Below the pieces are notes generated by a model. It saw only the letters and a program-made list of their open reading frames with translations, was not told where the DNA came from and ran no database searches. Made by a program: the position numbers and the translations under genes. A DNA stretch of 64,000 nucleotides from IMG/VR virus record IMGVR_UViG_3300042558_004400, positions 1-64,000 of that record; one strand, 5' to 3'. Source of the DNA: a virus. This document shows, piece by piece, positions 50,701-59,191 of the stretch. Positions within the stretch are counted from its first letter, which is position 1, and the number at the start of each line of letters is the position of its first letter.

Positions 50701-51373
50701 CTTTTTCCGTCTTCCATCTGTCTAGCTTTATGTTTTCTCCATCAACGATGTAATGAACCTTTGATGCAACGTTGTCTGCTAGGTGAACTATCATATCCAT
50801 GTATGTAATAGGAATAGTTTCTGGCACGGGAGACCATGGCCCAAGGTGACATCTCACTAGTCTTAGAATTGATTGTACTATATCTTCAGATATAAAAAGA
50901 GTTGAAGACTGAGATTCAGAAGCATAGTTCTTATCGTCTTCTTGACATTTTTGGACTAGTCTTGCAACAGTGTACGGATGCATTGGATCGTAGTGGAAGG
51001 AGTCTTCCCCCTCAAGCTTAATGCCCTTAGTAACATCATGCAATATGCAAGCTGCAAAAACTATATCAGTGTCCTCCCTAGATAGGGAGTATGATTCACA
51101 CATTATCTTAGCTGCTCTAACAACTCTTTTTGTATGAAGGACATTGCCACCATAGTTGTGCTCGTCAGCTGGATGGTATTTTCCAGAAAAGCTTGATGTT
51201 ATAGACCAAAAGCTAGAAGCTCTTAGAAGAATTGCTCTTACAAAAGATTTTATAGACTCATCAAATATATAATTAATTTCTTCTAAAATTGGCTCAAGTA
51301 TTTTGTCTTCATCTTTTCTTGGTACTACGCTATTATTCTCTGATAGAATTTCATCAAGTATATTATTTGACAT
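50687..51373 (-). CDS. HD-domain phosphohydrolase
   Basis: 228 residues. NVLHTKRVVRAA gives the first His, ACILHDVTKG the His-Asp, and HPYTVARLV and CHLGPW later histidines; VHLADNVAS is the C-terminal Asp. Such proteins hydrolyse nucleotides or cyclic nucleotides. Substrate unknown; its place suggests nucleotide pool or signal control. Confidence 0.75.
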   Translation of the reverse strand: MSNNILDEILSENNSVVPRKDEDKILEPILEEINYIFDESIKSFVRAILLRASSFWSITSSFSGKYHPADEHNYGGNVLHTKRVVRAAKIMCESYSLSREDTDIVFAACILHDVTKGIKLEGEDSFHYDPMHPYTVARLVQKCQEDDKNYASESQSSTLFISEDIVQSILRLVRCHLGPWSPVPETIPITYMDMIVHLADNVASKVHYIVDGENIKLDRWKTEKDERN

Positions 51374-52166
51374 TTATCTGTCCATCTTTTTTTGTGCTGA
51401 TATTCCATTTAGAACAGACTGCATCGTGCGGGCATGAAGTGCAGTATGAAATCATACCTCTTCTAGGTAGGAATAATTTGTCTTCATGCAACGTAGTGCA
51501 CCATGCATCTACTGTTTCAAGATCTTCTTTCTTACTTTCAAACTTAGTAAAGTTTGGTTTAGGATTTAATAAGTCATAGTAACCAAACTCTGTTATATCT
51601 ATTTTATTGCCGTACTTACTAAAGTAACTCATATTCATCACAGCAAAGTCTGTTGAGTACAAGTATTGCTTCTTAAATTTAATATTGAAAACCCATTTAA
51701 CTACATACACCTTTTTATTATGATGGTATATTAAATCAAATTTGTCGGTCACAGCAACCTTATTATTGACCGGTACTATGAACTCTTCATCTATTGCTAT
51801 GGGTATAATTCCACTGTCTGAAAAGTTTTCCGAGATAGCCAACAAGGCTGAAGCTGCTCTACTGGTGAGGCTTGCATTGTTGCCATAAAAACTTTCATGT
51901 TGCTCGTGCGTTATATCATATGCCGTAGTACCTTTGGGGTACCATATCTTTTCCCATCTGTTTAATAGGGAAGCATACGACGGAACTGAACCTGATTGTT
52001 TCTTGTAAAAAAAGAAATTAACAATACTCTTTAAGGCATTTTCATATCTTATGTACGTAAGATCTCTTCCACCTATCTTCTCGGTGAGCTTGTCTACGTG
52101 TCTGTAGTCATATAGTCTTCCACATAGCTGATAATCTTTTAATTCTTTAACTGTTAGTTTTAACAT
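51363..52166 (-). CDS. Degenerate RecB/Cas4-like protein with Fe-S cysteines
   Basis: 267 residues. The overall layout is that of the exonuclease at 44255: a CGRLYDYR first cysteine, a middle nuclease-like core and CTSCPHDAVC at the end. The core has AVTDKFDLIYH and VYVVKWVFN, where the second catalytic Asp of D-x-K is Val. It probably lost nuclease activity and may act as a structural partner of the helicase. Confidence 0.6.
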   Translation of the reverse strand: MLKLTVKELKDYQLCGRLYDYRHVDKLTEKIGGRDLTYIRYENALKSIVNFFFYKKQSGSVPSYASLLNRWEKIWYPKGTTAYDITHEQHESFYGNNASLTSRAASALLAISENFSDSGIIPIAIDEEFIVPVNNKVAVTDKFDLIYHHNKKVYVVKWVFNIKFKKQYLYSTDFAVMNMSYFSKYGNKIDITEFGYYDLLNPKPNFTKFESKKEDLETVDAWCTTLHEDKLFLPRRGMISYCTSCPHDAVCSKWNISTKKDGQINVK

Positions 52167-52172
52167 AATTTC

Positions 52173-53642
52173 CTAAATCACTCTCATTGAATCAGCTAAA
52201 TCGCTGACATCAAAATCTGAATCTTGCTTGTAGTTCTCTTGAGTAATTGCTTCATACTCTTCATATGTTTTTCTTTCATCCACATATCTCACTAAAGGAG
52301 AATCGTAAACAAAAGTAGATCCTGTAATTCTATTTTTTGGTATCTGAAGTTGCATGATATTTTCATCTTCAGAGTCATCACCACTAGCTAGCTTTTTATC
52401 TGTAATGAATATTGTTACTGCACACTTTTGCTGTATAGCTAAAGAACCACCAGTGTCAGACTGTTGAACAACTTCTCTTTTTTCTTTCATTCTATTTGAG
52501 TTTTCCTGAGCAGTGATAATAAGCACGCAGTTCATATCTCTGGCCAGCTTCTCTAAGCGAACCATCATCTCTTCAAACTCGCCCCATCGAGGTTTACCTT
52601 TTCCACCTCTTGTAAACATAGATTGGATTGTATCTATAACGATAACATCTGGAACACGATCGTCACTTCCCATGATATCTCTAAGCCATCTCTCTAAATC
52701 TTCAAAATAAGGAGTCTCAGGGTCGTGTCTAACCATGAACCTATCCCCCCATTCATTAAGCTTATCTCTAAAGATTCCAAGATACTTACTTTTTTGTTCT
52801 TCGTTCCAAGTTGCTGACTCTTTGTAAACATTCTTTCCAATTATTTGAGTCATTAAAACTCTTTCCCAGTGAGCAATTGCTTCTTCAAAGTTTACATACA
52901 ACACCTTGTAGCCTGAATCAGCCCAGTGATTAATCAGACATTTTGCGAATGTACTCTTGCCCTTTCCTGATCCTGCAATTATTGCATGCACAGCGCCTTT
53001 GAAGAATCCACCTTCATCAGTATAGCCCATAGCTCTATTTAAAGCTTTGTATTGAGTTGGCAAAAAGTTTGGTATCTCTAATAAGTCTTCTGCTCTTTTC
53101 GATATGTCATTAGCGGTAGTTACACTATCTAGAGGGTTGTAATTCAATTCGTTTTCAAGATCTTTAATATCAGAAGTAATCTGCGCTATTCTTGATATGT
53201 CTTTTTCATTCTTTTCTCCCTTTTGAGTTATTAAGATCTGAAGTTCTTGTAGAGAATCTAATTGTTTTCTCTTATTGGCCTTGTGTTTAACCAACTTAGT
53301 AATAGACTCCGGTGTAGACAGCTCCATGGACATTAGAATATCCATCATTGCGTCAACCCCAGATGTTCCACCTAGAGCAGAGTAAATGTCTGTCTCTGAG
53401 TCTAACCACACTTTAAAAGCTATAGGGTTTACTTCGTCTAGTTTTGTCGTATGATGATATGCCAGTAGTGCTTTATAAAACTCATTTATCCCAGTCTGAC
53501 CATGTATGGTGCCTACTATGTCTTCTGGTAAAAAAGCATCGAAGAAAACTATTGCATCTTTTTCTCTAAGCGAAAGAGCAAATATCTGATACTCGACTGG
53601 GAATTCTTTTTCTTTTTGTTCCGTGTCTAGTTCAGTTTCCAT
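52173..53642 (-). CDS. dnaB: DnaB-like replicative helicase
   Basis: 489 residues. The helicase core starts with FLPTQYKALNRAMG. The Walker A is GSGKGKST (about 230). VIVIDTIQSMF is Walker B, VLIITAQENS motif H3, and SDTGGSLAIQQKC the arginine-finger region. The N-terminal 180 residues are a helical collar-type domain. It would load on the phage fork with the primase above. Confidence 0.85.
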   Translation of the reverse strand: METELDTEQKEKEFPVEYQIFALSLREKDAIVFFDAFLPEDIVGTIHGQTGINEFYKALLAYHHTTKLDEVNPIAFKVWLDSETDIYSALGGTSGVDAMMDILMSMELSTPESITKLVKHKANKRKQLDSLQELQILITQKGEKNEKDISRIAQITSDIKDLENELNYNPLDSVTTANDISKRAEDLLEIPNFLPTQYKALNRAMGYTDEGGFFKGAVHAIIAGSGKGKSTFAKCLINHWADSGYKVLYVNFEEAIAHWERVLMTQIIGKNVYKESATWNEEQKSKYLGIFRDKLNEWGDRFMVRHDPETPYFEDLERWLRDIMGSDDRVPDVIVIDTIQSMFTRGGKGKPRWGEFEEMMVRLEKLARDMNCVLIITAQENSNRMKEKREVVQQSDTGGSLAIQQKCAVTIFITDKKLASGDDSEDENIMQLQIPKNRITGSTFVYDSPLVRYVDERKTYEEYEAITQENYKQDSDFDVSDLADSMRVI

Positions 53643-54300
53643 CTTGTTTTCTTTTTTCTTTCATTGTTTTATAATAAGCTTTTCTACTTTCAGAGTTCTT
53701 CTTCTTAGCCTCTAAGTAAAATTGATTATTTTTTAATGTTCTTTTCTGAACACGTACTGGCACATTGGGTGCACTCTTTATGGCCTGTAACATTCTATCA
53801 TAAACAGACTCTTCTGATAGGTTGTCATTGTACCTAAATACGATAAGAGCTATCCCTAACTCTTTGCACATCTGCATCTTTTTTTCATCTCTTTTTTGTG
53901 CTTCTTCAAATTCATACTTTGTATCAAAGAATCTTTGAGTATAAAAAAAATGCTGCCTACCATGATACTCTGCAGCTAGGTTGTACTTTGGGCAATAAAC
54001 ATCTAGTCTTAGCTTATCGCCTAGGTGATGCTCGTTAACGATTTCTTCTCCTGGTAAAAGTTTTTTCATAACTAGAGTCAGGGCAGTTTGGCCTCTTGAC
54101 ATCTTTTTATTTTTATCTTTTATCCAAGAAAGACCTAATTGTTTTATTCTTTTATTTAGGTCAGGAACTGAATATGATAGTTCTGCTGCTATTTGAGTTG
54201 TAGATAAATTGCTTTCAAACAAAAGATCTTTGAGAAACTCATCATCGTCTTGTTGTTCTTCCCATTTTTTCTTCAAGTGCACCCTCTTTATTTCTATCAA
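53632..54300 (-). CDS. VSR/PD-(D/E)XK-like endonuclease with HTH start
   Basis: 222 residues from ATG 54300, but this overlaps the upstream gene by 59 bases; TTG 54276 may be used. An N-terminal HTH-like part (STTQIAAELSYSVPDLNKRI) precedes the nuclease core: LRLDVYCPKYNLAAEYHGRQH gives Asp, Glu and the His. Later ALIVFRYND matches the last strand. A mobile or repair endonuclease; target unknown. Confidence 0.65.
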   Translation of the reverse strand: MIEIKRVHLKKKWEEQQDDDEFLKDLLFESNLSTTQIAAELSYSVPDLNKRIKQLGLSWIKDKNKKMSRGQTALTLVMKKLLPGEEIVNEHHLGDKLRLDVYCPKYNLAAEYHGRQHFFYTQRFFDTKYEFEEAQKRDEKKMQMCKELGIALIVFRYNDNLSEESVYDRMLQAIKSAPNVPVRVQKRTLKNNQFYLEAKKKNSESRKAYYKTMKEKRKQDGN

Positions 54301-54919
54301 ATGCTCGTGCTACAGTTAGTGTTTTTCCAAAGTCTAAGATTGACATCTTTGTTTTTTCCCAAAGCTTAGGAGCTATAGCAGAAGCAAACATAGGGCAATC
54401 AAGAATGCACATTTGATATTCACCATCGAACTCAGACACTTGAGCTAATATTGAATCTACCTTATCATAAAAATCATTGTATGGGACTTGTATGAAAGCA
54501 GAGTCTTTAGAAAAAAACTTTCCAATATTTGATTTATGCTGGAAAGAGATTACCAATACCTTGTTATGCTTGAAGTAGTACTGCATGAATGTTTTAAATA
54601 TGTCATAGTCTTCATTGATATAATTCTCAAGGAAGCATGAATCATAAAATACTTTATCCTTTAGGCCAACCTTGCTAAGCTTATCCTGTTGTGAATAGAT
54701 GAAGTCAGGCTGTATTCCTGCAATATACTGAGGGTCATTAGAGGTGATGCTAGTTAGTATTGATTGAACAAAATTCTTTGGTGGTTTTTTATCGCCCTTA
54801 ATATCGCCAATAATAGAAAAAAATGAAGATCTCGTATATGATACAAAGGCAAATCTTTTTTTCTTTTCTATAAGATCTGTTACTTTTATTATTGTTTCTT
54901 TAGTATTATATGTTTTCAT
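54242..54919 (-). CDS. GT-D type glycosyltransferase (DUF1792-like)
   Basis: ATG 54919 overlaps the upstream stop (ATGA), giving 225 residues. KRFAFVSYTRSSFFSIIG, KVLVISFQHKSN, then MCILDCPMFASAIAPKL and SILDFGKTL follow the strand order of DUF1792/GT-D enzymes. It would add a sugar to a surface glycan. Confidence 0.6.
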   Translation of the reverse strand: MKTYNTKETIIKVTDLIEKKKRFAFVSYTRSSFFSIIGDIKGDKKPPKNFVQSILTSITSNDPQYIAGIQPDFIYSQQDKLSKVGLKDKVFYDSCFLENYINEDYDIFKTFMQYYFKHNKVLVISFQHKSNIGKFFSKDSAFIQVPYNDFYDKVDSILAQVSEFDGEYQMCILDCPMFASAIAPKLWEKTKMSILDFGKTLTVARAFDRNKEGALEEKMGRTTRR

Positions 54920-55602
54920 TTTAAGTTCCAATTTACTAGTACAGGATTAGGGTCTATTATAGACTCGATATGTTGAATGTTATGAAACTCACCTTTGTCT
55001 ATGGACATATATCTCTTATGCTTAATGATCTTATCTTCATCTCTGATGTAACCAAGGTGCTGCATTGCTAGACCTGAGTGAACCCAATAGTTCTTTTGTC
55101 TCAACCAATCAGACACATATGTTGGCTCAGAACCACAGGCTAGTTTTTTATCTAGGAATGTGCCACCATTTGTGTATCTAAAAATTCTAGAACTATTATT
55201 TGGAGCCCATAATTTGTCAACCCTATACTGTGTTTCGTTCCACATATGATAGAACCTAACATTGACCACATCATAAGGGCTTGACTGCAAAACCTTTTTG
55301 AGCTCTATGCCATCTTCGTGAAACAACATTTCATCGCAATCGATTGCTATAACCCAATCACCCTCTTTGGCTACTGTTTCTAGATTCTTCCAGGCATTAA
55401 GTCTAAGGTGACCTTCATGCTTCTCGAACATTGTTTCACTGTTGCTGAACACCTCTGCGTACTTAGACGCAATTTCTATTGTATTATCTTCTGAGCAGTC
55501 ATCTGTAAAGACTATCTTATCTACTTGAGTGGAGAGTCTTTCAAGTACTTTATGTAAGAATCTTCCTGATTCATTTTTTCCCACCATTTGTGCTATTAAC
55601 AT
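54916..55602 (-). CDS. Glycosyltransferase family 2
   Basis: 228 residues. MVGKNESGRFLHKVLERL and FTDDCSEDNTIEIA are the N-terminal GT2 blocks, and WVIAIDCDEML holds the Asp-x-Asp near residue 93. Part of the second glycan island with the adjacent GT-D enzyme. Confidence 0.85.
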   Translation of the reverse strand: MLIAQMVGKNESGRFLHKVLERLSTQVDKIVFTDDCSEDNTIEIASKYAEVFSNSETMFEKHEGHLRLNAWKNLETVAKEGDWVIAIDCDEMLFHEDGIELKKVLQSSPYDVVNVRFYHMWNETQYRVDKLWAPNNSSRIFRYTNGGTFLDKKLACGSEPTYVSDWLRQKNYWVHSGLAMQHLGYIRDEDKIIKHKRYMSIDKGEFHNIQHIESIIDPNPVLVNWNLK

Positions 55603-55620
55603 TTTTCCTCTTCATAAGTA

Positions 55621-55654
55621 AAGTGGAGGATTAGGAAAACCCAACCCTCCACTT
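55621..55654 (-). terminator. Hairpin terminator
   Basis: AAGTGGAGG (55621-55629) pairs with CCTCCACTT (55646-55654), with part of the loop also able to pair. On the minus strand it follows the gene at 55668. Only short T runs follow. Confidence 0.6.
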
Positions 55655-55667
55655 AAGATGCTGAATA

Positions 55668-55859
55668 TCAGGCCGTGAATTCTTCTAATTGCTCACGTGC
55701 TTCTACTGACGAAATGCGCTCAATTTCTGTTGACTTAAACAGAAGCTCTCCATCTGATCCACGGCGACCCATGGCTACTTTTTGTGCTTCTGCTTTATTG
55801 TTGGCTTTGACCAAGCTGGTTGTTGTAACAGCAAAATATTTGAACTTATTGTCTGACAT
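55668..55859 (-). CDS. Small hypothetical protein
   Basis: 63 residues, GC-richer codons than the flanks. A beta-helix-beta pattern (YFAVTTTSLVKANNKAEAQK, then ERISSVEAREQLEEF). It is an isolated unit with its own terminator; probably well expressed, function unknown. Confidence 0.6.
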   Translation of the reverse strand: MSDNKFKYFAVTTTSLVKANNKAEAQKVAMGRRGSDGELLFKSTEIERISSVEAREQLEEFTA

Positions 55860-55961
55860 TTTGTTTTCCTTTTATTGATGGCTTTCGCCTGTTAATGTAA
55901 CGTCTGTAATTATATCATCGAGCACTTGCGATATCAACTTATGAGCAGTATTATTTTTAGA

Positions 55962-56705
55962 CTATAATTTAGATCTAATAGCTGTAGCAGATATAGCTTG
56001 AAGTTCAGGAGAAAGATCAACTTTTTCTATTTTGTATCCAACATCTCTACCATAAATTATATTGGTAATGTTTGGAAATTGAAGAACAAAAGGATTTTTT
56101 TCTTTTGATTCAATAAACTGTTTAACTTCAGAATAAGTAAAGGGATCTTTTTCTGAGGTATTATAAGTAGATCTAACTCCAACTACAACTTGATTAGTTC
56201 TTTTGTGGGCTTCTATCTTGAGTGCAGAGTGTCCATCATGCCAAGGCTGATAACGGCCAAGCAACAAAGTAGTTGGCTTAGTCCAGTCTACGAGCTTAAA
56301 TCGATCAATAACAAAGTCAACTTCTTGTTCAATAGTAAGATGTGGCTTTATTCTAATGTCATAATTTATTGGATCTTGCCATATAGCGTTAGTATCTTTA
56401 TATTGACTTTCATCTATTCTATCTACCCATATAATTTTATCGGCCTGACCAAAAGATTCTCTTGTAGCCTCTGTAGGACATATGAAGTCAACTACGACAT
56501 CTCTATCTTGATCAGAAATAAGTCTGGCAATAGCCCCAACTCTTCTCGCTTGTTCTATACGGTCCTCTATAGAGAAGCCGAGATCAGAGCTAAGATCAGC
56601 TCTTACTGCATCAGCATTAATATGAATTGCGTTAGTCTTAGCTGCCAATTGAGTAGCTAGCGCTGTTTTGCCAGCTCCCGGCAAACCTATAATTAATATT
56701 ATCAT
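55962..56705 (-). CDS. Fused APS-kinase-like P-loop and nucleotidyltransferase
   Basis: 247 residues. The N-terminal half has P-loop GLPGAGKT (7-14) and INADAVRADLSSD, like adenylylsulfate kinases, with DVVVDFICPTEATR. The C-terminal half is a nucleotidyltransferase: LGRYQPWHDGHSALK with H-x-G-H, GVRSTYNTSEKDPFT, and ISATAIRSKL near the end. The pair could make PAPS (sulfurylase plus kinase) or serve NAD synthesis. Because a sulfotransferase-like gene overlaps it by 4 bases, PAPS supply is more likely. Confidence 0.75.
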   Translation of the reverse strand: MIILIIGLPGAGKTALATQLAAKTNAIHINADAVRADLSSDLGFSIEDRIEQARRVGAIARLISDQDRDVVVDFICPTEATRESFGQADKIIWVDRIDESQYKDTNAIWQDPINYDIRIKPHLTIEQEVDFVIDRFKLVDWTKPTTLLLGRYQPWHDGHSALKIEAHKRTNQVVVGVRSTYNTSEKDPFTYSEVKQFIESKEKNPFVLQFPNITNIIYGRDVGYKIEKVDLSPELQAISATAIRSKL

Positions 56706-57412
56706 AAGATAAACCTATCTTTTTTAGTAGTAGACAATCCTATAACTCTATCATAGGAGTTATAAGCTAGTTGCATTATATCATCAAACCTAGAGGTCAT
56801 AAGATATTCTTGCATTTTGATATCACGGCTAGAATGAGGCTCTACTTCATGAGGATCTACATATTCTGTAGCAGGTAATAACTTAGCAATGGACTTTGTT
56901 AAAGAATTATTGTTATCGCCGGCAATAGAATCAAACGGAACAACAAAGATATCATCAATATTATTGTATATAAAATCTGTCATTCTAATATAGAATAAAA
57001 AACATTTTTCTATATAAAGATAATCATCTTCAGTATAGATATAATCCTTTAAAGGATTTAAAATTCCGTTTACATTATTGTGATGGATAAATTCAGATAT
57101 ATAAGAACTGACTGATTTTAAAGGATCTCTAAAAGTAGAAAAAACAAAATGATTATCACTAATTGCCTCTTTAAAAGCAACTTCCTTATGACACAAGGGA
57201 AATGGCATAGCTGCTTGGGAAAAAGCTAAAAGGATCTTTCTTCTAAGATATCTATTGCCTTGTCTTGGAAAACCGTCAACAGTAACTTTAAAAAAACCTT
57301 CTTTTCTAACTTGAAAATCTATGTTATCTATATAGAGATCATCAGTGGTCTCAACCCATGCTCTATTAATTTTAGACCATCCACCGGAATCAGGAGCTAA
57401 ATATTTTTTCAT
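56702..57412 (-). CDS. Sulfotransferase-like protein
   Basis: 236 residues. VDGFPRQGNRYLRRK (about 45-59) fits the 5'-phosphosulfate loop, and STFRDPLKSVSSYISEF (about 92-108) the 3'-phosphate-binding motif of sulfotransferases. FVVPFDSIA is the third conserved strand. It would sulfate a glycan or protein with PAPS. Coupled to the fused kinase gene. Confidence 0.7.
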   Translation of the reverse strand: MKKYLAPDSGGWSKINRAWVETTDDLYIDNIDFQVRKEGFFKVTVDGFPRQGNRYLRRKILLAFSQAAMPFPLCHKEVAFKEAISDNHFVFSTFRDPLKSVSSYISEFIHHNNVNGILNPLKDYIYTEDDYLYIEKCFLFYIRMTDFIYNNIDDIFVVPFDSIAGDNNNSLTKSIAKLLPATEYVDPHEVEPHSSRDIKMQEYLMTSRFDDIMQLAYNSYDRVIGLSTTKKDRFIL

Positions 57413-57421
57413 ATTTGTACC

Positions 57422-57826
57422 CTAATTAATTGGATAATGAATAGTTATATATTCTATGGCATCTTCTATGTTTTCTAAAATTTTAGTTGACATATACTTC
57501 ATGTATGGGCGATCTTTATTTTGATTAGAACACATTACTATCGTTGGCTGATCATGCATTTTAGCCCAGGCCATTTCGTAGTCAGTTCCTATGTACGCAC
57601 GATCTTCTAACATATACTCAACCAAAAGTATATCAGACTTCTTCTGCATGAAAAGATTTTTTTGCACGATTTCTTCCGGACACATGTTGTTGGCTTCAGG
57701 TATGGAGGTTGGATCCAGCACTTTGTACCCACGCTGAGACAACATAAAGGTCGCTTCTTTTCTCCACCCTTTTGCATAATCGCCAACATAATCCATGGCA
57801 CCTGCCAAATACACTGTAATACTCAT
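57422..57826 (-). CDS. Nucleoside 2-deoxyribosyltransferase-like protein
   Basis: ATG 57826 overlaps the previous stop, giving 134 residues. TVYLAGAMDYVGDYAKGWR at the start and IGTDYEMAWAKMHDQPTIV near 83-101 match the family, with the catalytic Glu in YEMA. It exchanges bases between deoxynucleosides or hydrolyses dNMPs; a nucleotide-salvage role fits nearby genes. Confidence 0.75.
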   Translation of the reverse strand: MSITVYLAGAMDYVGDYAKGWRKEATFMLSQRGYKVLDPTSIPEANNMCPEEIVQKNLFMQKKSDILLVEYMLEDRAYIGTDYEMAWAKMHDQPTIVMCSNQNKDRPYMKYMSTKILENIEDAIEYITIHYPIN

Positions 57827-58227
57827 ACTGGCCAATGGTACTCTAGGTTTGATGGCTCGTCAAAATATTCAGAGTAATATTCATAATCTTTTCTAAGAAG
57901 ATTAGATCTATGAGATCTATGAAATACATCTTCGCCAAACCAAGAAGGGTATATTATTGAAGAATGATCTACGTCTTCAAACTTCATATTATTTTTATAA
58001 CCTCTATCTATCCATTCAAGAATAGTATAGTTTTGATACAACTTTAAAGCTTCTTCATATCCAGTCCACATTCTTGTAACTGGATGATTGCGCCAACCCT
58101 TAGTGGGAGTTCTTTCCATCAATATGTTAAGGACCTGGAATGTTTCTACTCTTTGTTTGCCCAACCGACGGTAGTCTAAAACCTTTACTGATTGCACAAA
58201 ATCAGGATATGGTAAAAATGTTTGCAT
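57823..58227 (-). CDS. MSMEG_6728-type pyrimidine-dimer DNA glycosylase-like protein
   Basis: 134 residues. MQTFLPYPDFVQSVKVLDYR, LGKQRVETFQVLN, GWRNHPVTRMW and the SWFGEDVFHRSHRSNLLRKD end are diagnostic of this family, which is related to T4 endonuclease V. Probable DNA repair function; frequent in actinobacteria and their phages. Confidence 0.85.
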   Translation of the reverse strand: MQTFLPYPDFVQSVKVLDYRRLGKQRVETFQVLNILMERTPTKGWRNHPVTRMWTGYEEALKLYQNYTILEWIDRGYKNNMKFEDVDHSSIIYPSWFGEDVFHRSHRSNLLRKDYEYYSEYFDEPSNLEYHWPV

Positions 58228-58628
58228 TATTTTTCTTTCTTGAATTCCTGGAATGTCTTGTCGCCTACACCAAAGTATTCTCTAGCTAAGCCAGCAGAAA
58301 CTATGTCTGTATTTAGACAAGCTCCTGCTTCATTCCATACTTTAGCAAGTATTCTTCCGTATTTCTCATTTTTATCAAGAATTGTTTCTATTTTAATTTT
58401 GCTACCTGCAGCTGTGATCCATTGATCAGTAAACTCTTTAGCAGCCAGCCCCATTTTCTTTTCTTCAATATTTTTAGTACGGCTTTCCGGAGTATTAACA
58501 CCATAAAGTCTTACTCTACCTTTTCTAAAGGTATCAAATCCTAAGTCAATAAGGATATCAAATGTATCCCCATCAACTATTTTTTTAACTTCTGCATTAT
58601 AGATCCACGGGTTTAATTTTTCATTCAT
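58227..58628 (-). CDS. Staphylococcal-nuclease-like thermonuclease
   Basis: ATG 58628 gives 133 residues. KKIVDGDTFDILIDLG, VRLYGVNTPESR and EKYGRILAKVW have the Asp, Arg and Glu of SNase active sites. No signal peptide, so it acts in the cell. Adjacent to a DNA glycosylase. Confidence 0.85.
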   Translation of the reverse strand: MNEKLNPWIYNAEVKKIVDGDTFDILIDLGFDTFRKGRVRLYGVNTPESRTKNIEEKKMGLAAKEFTDQWITAAGSKIKIETILDKNEKYGRILAKVWNEAGACLNTDIVSAGLAREYFGVGDKTFQEFKKEK

Positions 58629-58644
58629 TTTATTTTCTTTCTTT

Positions 58645-59190
58645 TTATTGCGGAGAAAAGTTTGCACTTATAACAATTCTTTCTTCCTTATTTAAGTGCA
58701 AGCTAGTCATGTGAGGAATAGCTGAATTAAAAATTAACAACATTCCTTCTTCTGGCTTTATTTTAACTTGATATTCAAATGTATTAAAAGCTGTTACAAT
58801 GAATATTAACTCTGCACTATTATCTGGCACATTAGTATACAATGTTATGGATAAAAAATCATTTAAATTTTTCATATTAGGTCTTTTATGACTATGATAC
58901 ATAGTTGATTGACCGTAGCTAAGTACAATCGCCCAAATAGCATCGCACTTCATTATTTTGCCAGATACTTCAGAGACTTTGTCAGTAATAAATGACTTTA
59001 GTAAATTACCTTGTTCAGTTTCAGGGAAAATACTATCTTGATATCTATTGTCTGTTATGTCTGAGGATCTACGTGTATTGCTAATTTCTTTTATTTGATT
59101 ATTTATTATTTCAAAATTAAAATCTTTTATCATATACTTCTTTACGTCAAGATTAATTAACTCTATTGGATCGCAAACTTCTGTTTCCAC
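58645..59190 (-). CDS. 2OG-Fe(II) oxygenase-like protein, GTG start
   Basis: 181 residues. YHSHKRPN near residue 97 gives His-x-His, SITLYTNVPDNSAELIF is the core strand, and PEEGMLLIFNSAIPHMTS the distal His. The usual second ligand Asp is His here. Clearly of the cupin/2OG fold; substrate unknown. It belongs to the second glycan island. Confidence 0.65.
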   Translation of the reverse strand: METEVCDPIELINLDVKKYMIKDFNFEIINNQIKEISNTRRSSDITDNRYQDSIFPETEQGNLLKSFITDKVSEVSGKIMKCDAIWAIVLSYGQSTMYHSHKRPNMKNLNDFLSITLYTNVPDNSAELIFIVTAFNTFEYQVKIKPEEGMLLIFNSAIPHMTSLHLNKEERIVISANFSPQ

Positions 59191-59191
59191 A

